A stretch of DNA of 64,000 nt, taken from Oegoconia quadripuncta (lineage: Eukaryota > Arthropoda > Insecta > Lepidoptera > Autostichidae). The position numbers and the translations under genes are program-made. Positions 41,501 through 53,500 of this stretch are shown here, piece after piece (position 1 is the first letter of the stretch; the number at the start of each line of letters is the position of its first letter). The notes beneath the pieces were generated by a model that worked only from the letters and a program-made list of their open reading frames with translations, did not search any database and was not told the origin of the DNA. The DNA lies in the NCBI GenBank assembly GCA_949316235.1, contig OX438748.1, positions 31,180,836 to 31,244,835 on the forward strand, read 5' to 3'.

Positions 41501-44500
41501 GGTGTACTCCACCGGCATATCGTGAATTATTAACAATAACAACTAATACCTACCAAACAAATACAATTAATAGCGACAACAACTAATAACAAAGAAAATC
41601 TCTAACGATAATAACAAATAACGACGAACTAGGACGACTCGCGAAAATAATCGACTGCTTGCACGGAAGTGGTAGAAGCGACTGGCTTTAATTTAGGTAT
41701 TTTTTATTTCTTCGTATTTTATAGGGATTTCGGCGAATTCGGATTCGAATGCACTTGCCGAAAGGTAGGGCGTGGCTTGCGCATGCATGTGTGTGTGTGT
41801 CAAGTCAAGACTGTGTAATGTGCGCAAACGCAGAGGGGTTAGTAGGTAGCAATACGTAAACATGTTTCGATTTAAATTCAGAATGACATTAATTACCAAT
41901 TAGTTTTAGTAGCATTTCATTGACGTGGACATTTTACATGGATTTCCAGCCCCTTAGTGGTATGTGGAAGTTCCAAAGTATGATTTATTAACCGATTTCC
42001 AAAAAGAAGGTTTTAAATTCGACCGTTTGTGACTCGATATCTTCGTAAATTTTTACCCGATTAAAAAAATATTTCTTGGTTGAGAAGGGTAAATCGCCAA
42101 TGATACACTCCAGAGTAGAAGATGGAACCTTTCTGAAATCGAATGTTTTGTCAATTTTTTTTCTTACTTTTGCGTTCAAACCTACTTATGGAATCTTAAT
42201 TTAGGGCCAGCATAAATTATGAAATCCTAAAAGAAATACTGAAAAGTTTTTTTTTGGTTACCAGCTTACCAAGCCTCACGGAGGGTGTAGGCTGTAGGCT
42301 GTAGGCAAAATATCGTAATAGTGAAAAGTTTCACACTCTATGTTAACCATTTTTATGAATGAAACACAGCTGATTAGGGCTACTTGGTAGTATTTTGTTA
42401 TGACATGTTTAAAGGGCATTTTCTCGAAATGTATTGAGTTTTGAGGAAAGTTGTAGAACAAAAGTTGTTCGTTATAACGGGTACTTTTACAGCCTTTCGG
42501 CTTAGTACCCCCTTTCCGACTAGCGTTGTAGAGGCGATGATACGGCGATGGAAACTAGAGCTGTGCAATTAATTCTAAGGAAGTATTGTCAGCAAAATGC
42601 TGAGTCTACTGGCTTGTGATTGCCGCCACTGGTTATGTCTGAGATGCTATATTTTGTGCAGATATGGCAATACAGGATTTAAAACTGGATGTTGCTTAAC
42701 TTCACTAATCGTTTTCTTTGCTTACAGCCGGAGTGGTTCCCCGCATGTCGACTGAGACGCCGCCTGAGGCGCCTCTGGCTCCCGAGGAGGCCGTGACGCC
42801 GGACGGTGCTCTCCGCCTGCAGCATGCCATCTACACTCTCACCTGCATCGTGTGGCAGCAGCTCACCACCATACACAGGTACCTGGGATCTAGGGAAAGG
42901 GGCATGGGCAAAATGTTTTTTGATTTTTGAAAAAAAAAAAGTTCGGTTATTTTTCTATGAGAAAATATTTTTCCAAATTAAACTTTTTAGCAATAATAGT
43001 AACATTCTAGATCCTCTAGAGATAAAGTGGAGCTGAGCGGGCTAGTTTGTCGCATGCCCGATGATTTGTGGGCCGAAATTAACAGTTAGAAAGAAGGCGT
43101 CTCGCGGTAGACCGAAAAGGAGATAGCGGGACGAGTTGGGTAAGTTCTTCAACAACTGGTCAGAGGAAGCCCGAGACAGAGAGGAGGAAGGCCTTTGCCC
43201 AGCAGTGGGATAGTATGGGCTCCTAATAATAATAATAAGTTTAGGTCAAGAAAATAATTCGCTATATAATCAAATTATTGATAAGTTTCATTGCGAGTAG
43301 TTTTACATAGGCTAGAAAGAGCAAAACGACGCTCTTTTGCAAACCCTAACTAATCGTGTGTCAACTCCGTGTCAGTAGTGACATTACGTACGCACAATCT
43401 TTTAGTTTAATAGTCTTTTAGTTAAGTAATTACGCGCGAATGTTCAAATCAAAAATTTGCTATGCTGTCGAAATAGAGATCAATAAAGTTTGAACTTCAT
43501 ACTCTTGAACGAGTATTTTATAACGCAAGCCGGGATTTTAGGCCCGTATTAAAAAAGTTATAAATCGTTCTCAAGATTGAGGTGACCTTAAATTGACGCT
43601 TAAGAATCTGGTGCACATTGAAACAGTAAAAAAAAGTATCGAGACTGAGACGCAATCTCAATCTCAAGATCATTATATGAAGGTAGCATTGTCCCTATTA
43701 GAAACCGATCTCTGGGAGAATCACGTCTCATCGGTGGCGAAGTACATTATCATCAAAGTTCGAAAACAAGGGTACGAGTACGGGGACAATAACAAGGGGA
43801 TCAACTGTATCCCGTTTTAATTGTCACGAACGCCACCAATCGGCGCTAATCTGTGCCCGTTGCCGGCAGCCTGGAGGCGCAGGTGTACGCGTGGCGCTGC
43901 GCGGGCGCGGGCGCGGGCGGCGCGGGGGGCGCGCCCCGCACGCACGAGCTGCAGCTGGAGGAGCTGCGCCACGCGCAGGCGCGCCTCACCGCCGACCGCG
44001 CCGCCTGGGAGGCGCAGCGGGCCGCCGACACGCACGCCCTCACCCTCGGTCAGTGCCTCCCCCCTCCCCCACCCACACACACACACGCACGCACGAGCTG
44101 CAGCTGGAGGAGCTGCGCCACGCGCAGGCGCGCCTCACCGCCGACCGCGCCGCCTGGGAGGCGCAGCGGGCCGCCGACACGCACGCCCTCACCCTCGGTC
44201 AGTGCCTCCCCCCTCCCCCACCCACACACACACACGCACGCACGAGCTGCAGCTGGAGGAGCTGCGCCACGCGCAGGCGCGCCTCACGGCCGACCGAAAG
44301 TATAACCTAACGCTCTAGCTCTTTGACATTAATTATTTTGTTCAAAATAAACCAAGCCATAGGTTTCAAAAATTTCACGTTCTGACAACACTACCCATTG
44401 CTTGTTTTGCCTTACACGACATCATGAATGTAATGAATGCTATAGATCTAGCGCGCTATGGGAATATGAGGATATAGTTTTAGCTGCAGGGGACTGTACA

Positions 44501-47500
44501 TGTGTATTGCATGCTTCGCACTTATTTCTATTCTTACTCTATTTTATAACAATTAAACATGTTACAGAGAGACGACAACTTCAAGCAGCTAGAGATGAGC
44601 TTGCTGAGCAACAGAAAGACGTGGAACAGCAAAGGGAGAGGTTATACCGAAGACTCGAACGATTGCAACAGCATGGTACGTCGCGCCTGACCTTTACCAT
44701 GATACGAGTACAACTGTTTTTATGTGTCCAACGAGTTAGAGAATCATACCTGATTTAAGTCAAAGTCAAAAATGCTTTAATTTGTAAGTACACGGAGTAC
44801 ACTTCAAATAGTAAATTTTAAATTTTTTAAGCTATTGCTTGCTCAAAATGCAATTTTCCCCTGAGAAGAACAAGCAAGAAACTCGAAGGGTTGCTCTTTT
44901 AAAATTAGGCTTTGATTTTCATAAAGGTTTTTATATTACAAAAAGGTTTTTATATTTCATTATTAATTATGAAATAGCCTGGCATGCGATGATTATCATC
45001 TAAATAGTCTCTCATAGTGAAGATGAAGTCTGCACTGGAAGCGCGAGCACCCGGAACTATCCTTATTTGTGGCACTGACTATCCGTCATTGTTATTAAGC
45101 CGTCAGGTGTAATTTTCCATTGTTATATGTAATTTAAAGTAGCTGTTGGTTCTCCTTAAAATAAATTTAGGAAATATAAAGCCGCAACACTAATGCCGTC
45201 AGGGTAACACAATACGTTCAAAGCCGCCTATGCGTTTCCAGGTCCGCTACCTAGCCAGATGGGCAATTTAAGTGTGCATTTCTATTATATTTTGAAAGGC
45301 GAACCGTGGATGTTGTTAGCATTAAACTCTTAATGCTGGGGATATCTCTGACCACACGATTTGGGATAAGGGTCGTGACGTTATGCTTACTGTGGCAGTG
45401 GGCGGGGTACATTTAATTAATTATATTAATAATTTTTATTAATAATAATTTTTGCATGCCGCACCACTGGTAGAACATAAGATCCTCAAACTAATTTATG
45501 ACCTTATAAACAATGTTCTTGCAAATAAACTATTCTATTCTATTCTACATTGCCCGTAAAACCGATGGCAGTTGGGGCGGGGCGGTTTTCGAATGGAGAC
45601 CACGCACCGGAAGACGCAGCGTGGTCAGGCCCCCCACGAGGTGGACTGACTATTTGGTAAAGATCGCCGAAAGCCGCTGGACGTGGGCAGCGCAGGATCG
45701 TTGTGGAGGCCTTTGTCCAACAGTGGACGTCTTTCGGCTGATTGATGATAAATGACAAGGACGCATGTCCAACGTAGTGCGTCGCAAGGACGTTTGTTTT
45801 TCTATTATTGCTATAAATAGTATAAGAAAATGAACCTATTATGAAATGAAAATATTTTGCGCAAACATAAATTCCATAGTCCACAATCTCGTTTAATACT
45901 TTATATTATTATAACTTGTATGAGTTATGTTCCTACATTCGATCTTCTTATTAATTTTCTTTAATCAATGTAATTAATTGGTCTAGTTTATGTATCCTCA
46001 TTCATTACACCTACACCTTCCTCAAAGGCCGGCAACGCATCTGTGACCCTTTTGGTGTTGCGGGTGTCCATGGGCGGCGGTGATTGCTTTCCATCAGGTG
46101 ACCCGCATGCTCGTTTGCCGCCCTCTCATTAAAAAAAAATATAATAATATTGGTACCAGTTTGCTACCGGTTGATACATATAAGCAATATTAGTGTCGAT
46201 TCGGATGTACACCAACTAAACTATAACCAACTTTGGAGTGGTGCCCTCGCATCGTACTATTCTAGATAGAAAGATACAGTACTACTTTAAAACTGGTTTT
46301 AAGTTTAATTTAGTTTAGTTGGTGTACATCCGAATCGACACCATTATTAACCTTGTATGCCATATACTAAGATTTACAATATTGTAATCTTATTATCTAG
46401 CATACAAGGTTAATAATATTGATTGTGCAATATATTTATATGGTTTTCTGGTGAATAATTAAATAAAGTATTATCCTTGCTCAAAGCAGTAGCGTAGTCA
46501 AAGTGACACATTTCATTAATTCCTTAGGTGGCTCCCAAGAGGAGATAGCGAATGTTGGCACGCTGTCGCCGGACTCTAGCGTTAGCGAGAACGCACGGCG
46601 AAAAGACCCCAAGTGGAAGAGTGAGTATCCCGATAGTTATTTGGCGAAGCTGCAGATGGTTTATCGAGAATTTGTTCTTAGGCCCCGTATTTCAGAATAT
46701 TGCTTGTTGTCAACCCGTACGGTCGATGCAGTCTTGAATACTGAGAAAAGAAAAGCGTAATGAGGTATCCCACCAAAAACATTCTGTAAAAAACTAGCCA
46801 AGTCTCGATGGAGCTGCTTGATTATCTCTAAAAAGTAATGAAATCTATACAAAGTCGTGCCAAGTGTAAGGTTCCTTACTGCGATTTCTTTATTATTATA
46901 GTTAATGTTGTGTGACTTGGCCGTTGAAGGGTACACAGGGGTACAAAACCAGGTGCTCCATGACACCATTGCACCAATCTGTCGCCAGAACCGCTATTAA
47001 TGTTATTAATTATGTTATTAAGAATGTTCAACGGCAAACTATTAGCGAATAATCTGTGTGGCGTTTACATAACGTTCTTTATACGTTAGTGGCTTTATCA
47101 AGCCTACAATTGACTGGTTATTGAATCAACGTTTTCCAAGTGGCAATTTTCCATCGTCAATGCGTAGCGGTTCTGGCGACAGATTGGTGCAATGGTGTCA
47201 TGGAGCACCTGGTTTTGTACCCCTGTGTACCCTTCAACGGCCAAGTCACACAACATTAACTATAATAATAAAGAAATCGCAGTAAGGAACCATACACTTG
47301 GCACGACTTTGTATAGATTTCATTACTTTTTAGAGATAATCAAGCAGCTCCATCGAGACTTGGCTAGTTTTTTACAGAATGTTTTTGGTGGGATTTCACT
47401 TCTTTTTGTAGAAACGTGGGCATATTATATATATGCCCACGTTTCTACAAATATACTTGATACTGAAAGTTGAGTCAGTTCTACCATACACCAAGAAAGA

Positions 47501-50500
47501 TATTGCATGGAAGAGACAAGACCCGTCTTTGGGCATACCAACTACTTGGTAGCCACTAAGTTCATCGTCGTCTTTTAATATTATCGACATTTTTTACGAT
47601 AATTATTATCTTGCGAAATCAAACACAATTAAACTCAACGACCTTTAGTATATGGACAACAAATCAGAAATACCGATAATATTTAGACTAAAACCTACTT
47701 ATATCTTTAAGACTTCTTTTGTCTTAATAAAAAAAACTTAAAGAAAATATTACTCAGCCTACTCAATCTATACAAACTATAAGCAAAACGTTAACTCTTA
47801 ATTATTAGACAAGTGTCAATATAATTAATTATCAATGAACTTTCTACCAAAGGTACTACCTACCTAGTACTGAAATACAGCTAAATTAATGATATTTTTA
47901 AACGAAACGAAGTAATATCTAACTAAATAAACTAAACTAGAATACTAGAAAAGTACTTATAAACACGAACGCGATTCGAAGTACTGCCTAACTGTAAATT
48001 AAACCTAGAAAACTAAAAGTAGGTACTAAATAATTAACAATTAAATAAAGTATTCAATTGAAACTTCTTTTAATTCTGATAATTAAGTAATAATCAGTAA
48101 TCCGTCACTAACCATATAATTCCTAACCTGTTTAAATCTTTGAATTAATATAATAACAACCTGCCAATTAACTTTAGCAAACCTCACGAAATAATCAGCG
48201 AAATCAACGAAATGCAAATAATCCCTCCTAATCCCTAGCAAACATTTTCAAGCGCAATAGAAGAATGTCGTAAACGACTGTAACGCGGCCGGTTGCCACT
48301 TTGCGATATAAGGTTATCGGAAAAATAAAACGTAAGCGCGTTTTAAAATACAGTCAACGCCATCTAGCGACGCGTGCGGGTATCACCGCCACTCTTAGCC
48401 AATGCATTATATTTTGACCAAATTTTCGTTTGTTTATTTAATTTGTGTAATGTTCGAGTAGAATAAAATTAATCGTTTGACTATTTCTTTTTGTAAACTT
48501 GTAATAAGTATAAGTAAGTATAAGTATAAAAGCCAGTCTAGTCTTATCCAGAGTTTTCCTTTAATTTTATTTATATTCGTATTAAAAGCAGAAGGGGAAG
48601 CATGCGCCCAGCAGTGGGATGCTATAAGCTAGATTAAATTAGAAGATGTGTCCCACTACGCTGGCTTTTTGCAATGACAGTCGATTTTTCTATGTACCAA
48701 TAGTAGAAGGGGGCATTACCATATCTCTAATACAGCTGAGACCAGCTGAGGGTTCTTCATTAGATACTTCAGACCTTCGATTTTTGACATCAAATGAAGC
48801 GGCCCACCAAGTTGAATATTTTTTGTAAAGGCGGTATATGTCGATCTCTAATAGTTTGGTTGGGCTCTTGTGTTTCCTAATCAGGGTCACCAGGTACTCC
48901 AGATCTTCGATTATCCTAGTTTTTATAGTTTTCCCTTTATGTGGCCATTGAACCATAACTCTGTACCAAATTTCAGCTCTATGAGTTTATGGGAAGTACT
49001 AGTTCTATTTTGATGATCATGAGTGAGTGAGTGAGTGAGTGAGTGTCATAAATGCGAAACTTTGCTTTCGCTTAACTTCGGAACTAAATGACCTACAGAC
49101 TTGAAATTTTGGATTTTAAGTATGTGATTATAGCTTACTGGATGACGAAAATTTCTGCGTTCTAGTCTTATCCAGAGGTTCTAAAATAGGGGCCTGAAAA
49201 TGCCGCGAAATGGTTCCAGTAAAGGATGGTACGGCAGTGTTTGCTTCGCGCTCGACTTGGCGGGGGCACTGCCGTGCCCCCAGATTAATTTACGTCTTCT
49301 GGTGTGATATATAACGTATTATTCGAGACTTAGTACTATAATAGAATAACGTATCATTTGAGTATTTCAAAATGTTGCTCAAGCTTAGATCTGAGCTTGA
49401 GCATAGTTAGAAAGAGATGCCGCCATACAAGTTACATAAAGCTGTCCCTTTTTAACTGTTCTCAAGCGGAGATCTCTGCTTGAGTAACATTCGGTAATAC
49501 AGGCCTTAGTGCTACTCTGTTGAGAAAAAAACTGTTTCTTATTGAAACCTGTGTGGTGTCGTGGTTAGAACCGCTGACTGCTATACCAAAAGGTCGCGGA
49601 TTCGAATCCGTTAGCGGCATATATTTGTATGATGACGACGGACATGTGTCGAGTTGGATGTTTTTCATTTATATATGTATTTTTACAAGACCATCTGGTA
49701 TTCATAATAGAATGTTAGTTGCTTAGTTTGGAACTAAATGGCGCTGTGTGTATGTCTAAGGATATTTATTATTATTATCTTATTTATGAGAGCTTTGAAA
49801 CACCAATGAACTATTTTTGCATAGCATACAATCTCTTCGTCTTATATGAAAAAAAAAAACCTTTTGTAAATAATTTTCGTTTGTAACTAAAAGGAAACCA
49901 CTTCCAATCACCTCCGTGATTCAATGTAAACAACATTGGGTTTACGATTCGGAGGTCGCGGGTTCGATCCCCACCGGGGTAAATATTTAGTACTCGGTTT
50001 GGTTGGTGGTAGGGCATTTTAAATGTCCGCCTGGCTAGCTACCACCATATTATCTAAATCTGCCGCCAAACAGCAATGCTAATAGCATTGTTGTGTTCTG
50101 GTTGTCAGAGATAAGATAGCCAGTCCCCCAAATAAGATGGGGTTTCCGGGTCAGGTCAGTCAGTACGCTACCACCTTCGGCCTCATCTTCACTTAACGTC
50201 AGGTGTGATTGAGGTCAAGTGCTAACCCGTTGTGCATACAAATAAAAAGGAAAATAAAGCTAAATATCTTCGAAACGTCTTCTCGTCCAAAATACCTGAT
50301 TGCTTGAAGACGAAAGTCTTTCATCAATGTTTGTTACCAGTGATGACTAATGGTGCCCTGGATCGTGGTCACGAGAGGGCGATGCTCGGCATTTCACCAC
50401 GTGATCGAATCGGGAATTAAGAAATCCGTAGGCGAACGAAGGTCACTGGCATAGACCAGCGGATTAGCAAGTTGAAGTGGCAGTGGGCAGGCCACTACAA

Positions 50501-53500
50501 AATGAAATTTAATTCGTGTAATTCCTGTTTACTAGTGACTTACAGGAACCATTATCTAATTCGAACAAAAAAATTTCGATTACCCATACAAAGTAAAACA
50601 TTCTAAAACCACCTTTTGTATGGAGAAGTTCAACAATTTTCGACTGAATTCGGCACTAGCTGAAAATTGTTCGACTTCCATACTAAACAGAATGGTAATC
50701 GAAATTTTTATTGGTCGAATTCGACTACGTAGCCTTGTGGATAATTGGTCGAAATCAGGAGTGGAGCCACCAGTTAACGGGAATTACACGAATTCAAATT
50801 CATCTTGTATATAGTTTTTATTGCTTTCTGGAAATTCCATATTCAAAATACCGCAACCTATCGCCATTAAAAAGAACTACATTCAAGCCTTACCACGTAC
50901 ATACCTACACGTAGTCGTTTGCCGGCAGCTAACCGCGGCTCCACGGGGTCGGACTGCGGCAGCGCGGCCAGCGTCCGCGCCGCCCTGCCGCCGCCGCAGC
51001 TGATCTCCGCCCAGAACGAGACCAGGGCTGGCGCCATCTCTGTGAGTTGCATTACACCGACGGCAGATCCCGGGGAGGTCACTATACAAGGGTTCAAAAT
51101 GCGGGTTTCAGCAAATTTTGTACAGAATTTTTTCTTCGCAGTATGAGAAGTAACAGAAAACATTTGTTCTATTAAAAATCGAAAATATTTGTTAAGAAAG
51201 AACTTGTATAAAGAAAGTAAAGTAGTGCGTGCTTGCGTATCTTGAATGTCGAAAAACGGTACAAAACGAGATGCCGATATACAAGTTACATAAAGCTGTC
51301 CCTTGTTTAACTGGCCTCAAGCGGAGATCTCTGCTTACGTAACAGTCTGTAATACGGGCCTAAGAGTCTCAGAAACTTGACTGTTCTACGTGTACAACTT
51401 GCTCAATATAAGTACATCCACTTGTATCAGTCTGTTTACTTCTTTTTTACGCTTACCTTTTTATGAGGAAATTTCGCGTGATCCTTTTCGTGTTCGGAGT
51501 TGGCGTAAAGCGCCAATTCGTAAGCTATTAAACTCAGTCCTACCGGGCCAACGGGGTACTGCGGCTGGAGGAGGGCTGCTAGTGACATAATAAGAGGCAG
51601 AAAAAGTGGGACGATTGAATTGATAACTTTGTTACAGGTGAAATTGTTAATATGATGCTTTTTCGTTATAATTTATTTATATTTGGTTTCATGACAATGC
51701 ATGTTTGTTCCCAGCAAATGGTAAAGCAACAACTCCCGTTAAAACTGGCGAGCGGTAAGAGTCAGCAGTTGCCTCCGCCAGGATATCACAGACTGCACGA
51801 GTCTCCGAGCGACGTGAGTGTTTGACTGTGTATATTGACATTAAACCCGACTTGTGTTGTTTCTATTTTACGATATAAAAATTTGCTGTCTCATGCTTTA
51901 GGTGAGAAAGAGAGAGCAAAGCTTCTATATCGTGTAGATATAATAAGTTCAGTCATTACCGGGATAATCTATTTTTACGTAGATCTAAAAAAAAATAGGA
52001 GCGAAAAATTTTCGAGATTGACAGAAAATTTTAGTAATGGATTACTTTCGAAAGTTAAAAAAATTAAACTAAAGATTTTCACTAAATAAAACTAATTAGA
52101 TGCCGTCATTGAGTGTTCCTTAATGCCGAAAAATAAAACGAACCTTATCGGTATTGTCATAGGGACTATTTTAATATTAACGGTTGACAAGTAAGGAACT
52201 TAATGGAGTCGCCAAGCAATATTTAACCGGAGAAAATGGCAGTTTTTAACTCCATCGAGCTTACATAATATCGGAGAAATGCTTTCTTATTTTCAAATCG
52301 TTTTTACATACTTAATCAGCTTAATAACCATCCATTTCTAAATCCAGTGTTTCACATATTTGATTATTTGAATTCACAACAATTTAGATATCCTTCATAT
52401 ACTCGTAGTTGGTAAAAAACATATTTTACCAGCATTCAGCTTATGGCCCATCTAGTCCACATCATAAGTAGCAAAATTTACAAATCTCGACATTTCATTT
52501 GATATTTTACATAAAAGGCAAAATAGCATAGCCCTTATGCTTACACCAAAGACATTACCCGAGATAGACCGCTTAAATTTTTTTATCACATTTTGCGGGT
52601 GAAATTGTAAGACAGCTTATGTGATCCAGAAGTTTTGACAGTGACATACTTCTCGAAATGCCTCCGCCATATGACCGGTATGTGGCTTAGGGGGTAATAC
52701 GAGATGAAATCAGCAGTCTATTTTATATAATGTATTTGAGTGAAACATACTCGTATTGCAACTCAATCGTAAAGTCGTTCATGAATACTTTTGCGTAGTT
52801 AATTTGGAAAGCTACTAAAACGTTCACTACACAGGAGCGTGCCATGATAGTAACCGTACCAGCTCAGATGACAGCAACTTATTATCATCATCATATCACC
52901 CACAGAACACCTACTGCTAAACATGAGCTCCACTATAGATTTCGACCTCTTGAACCTTTTATTAGGTCGTCCGTCCACCTTTCGGATGGTCTTCCCACAG
53001 TGCACAAACACTGCATGAAATCCCACTATGGCATACTAATCTCGGCCGTGTTATTCCTGCCATCGTAATGGATGCTGTAAGAAATAACTAACGAGATCGT
53101 GAACATGATACCATAAACTAAGGCATCATCATCCTTACACTCCCCCACTGTTGGGGCACAGCCTCCGCTCACTGGGTAAGAGTATGGGCTATAATACAAC
53201 ACGCGGGCCCATTGCGAATTGGTGGGTTTGTGTCAGACAAGTGGCTACCTGAAAGTGAGTGTTTTAAATTGATGTAGGCCAACGACTTAGCTTAACGACT
53301 GCCTTCAATTGAAAATAACCGGGATCGACTATTTAACGTGCCTGCCGAAGCGCAGAAATACTCTTATTAACACCTATCCAAGACATTGCTTAACTTCGTT
53401 AATCGAAAACGAATAGCGAATGTGCCACGAGTGCTTTGTACATTATTAGTGTGGAACTCAAAGTATGTGCGATCGTCAACGCGCCTGCCCAGTGTGGGTA

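Larger units (their letters stand above)
40358..42530. mobile_element. Putative DNA element with 37-bp inverted ends, 2.17 kb
   Basis: TACAACGTTAGTCGGAAAGG with GGGTACTAAGCCGAAAG at 40358-40394 is repeated in inverse at 42494-42530 with a single mismatch. Inside are a GC-rich segment (40540-40700), a headless SINE (41044-41246) and other AT-rich DNA. I see no transposase, and no clear target duplication. It lies in intron 24. Confidence 0.55.

Noticed and set aside
43821..44318. Longer open frames through the triplicated exon 26 region
   Set aside because: They come from the GC-rich 149-bp repeat read through intron copies; only 43870-44048 has proper borders.
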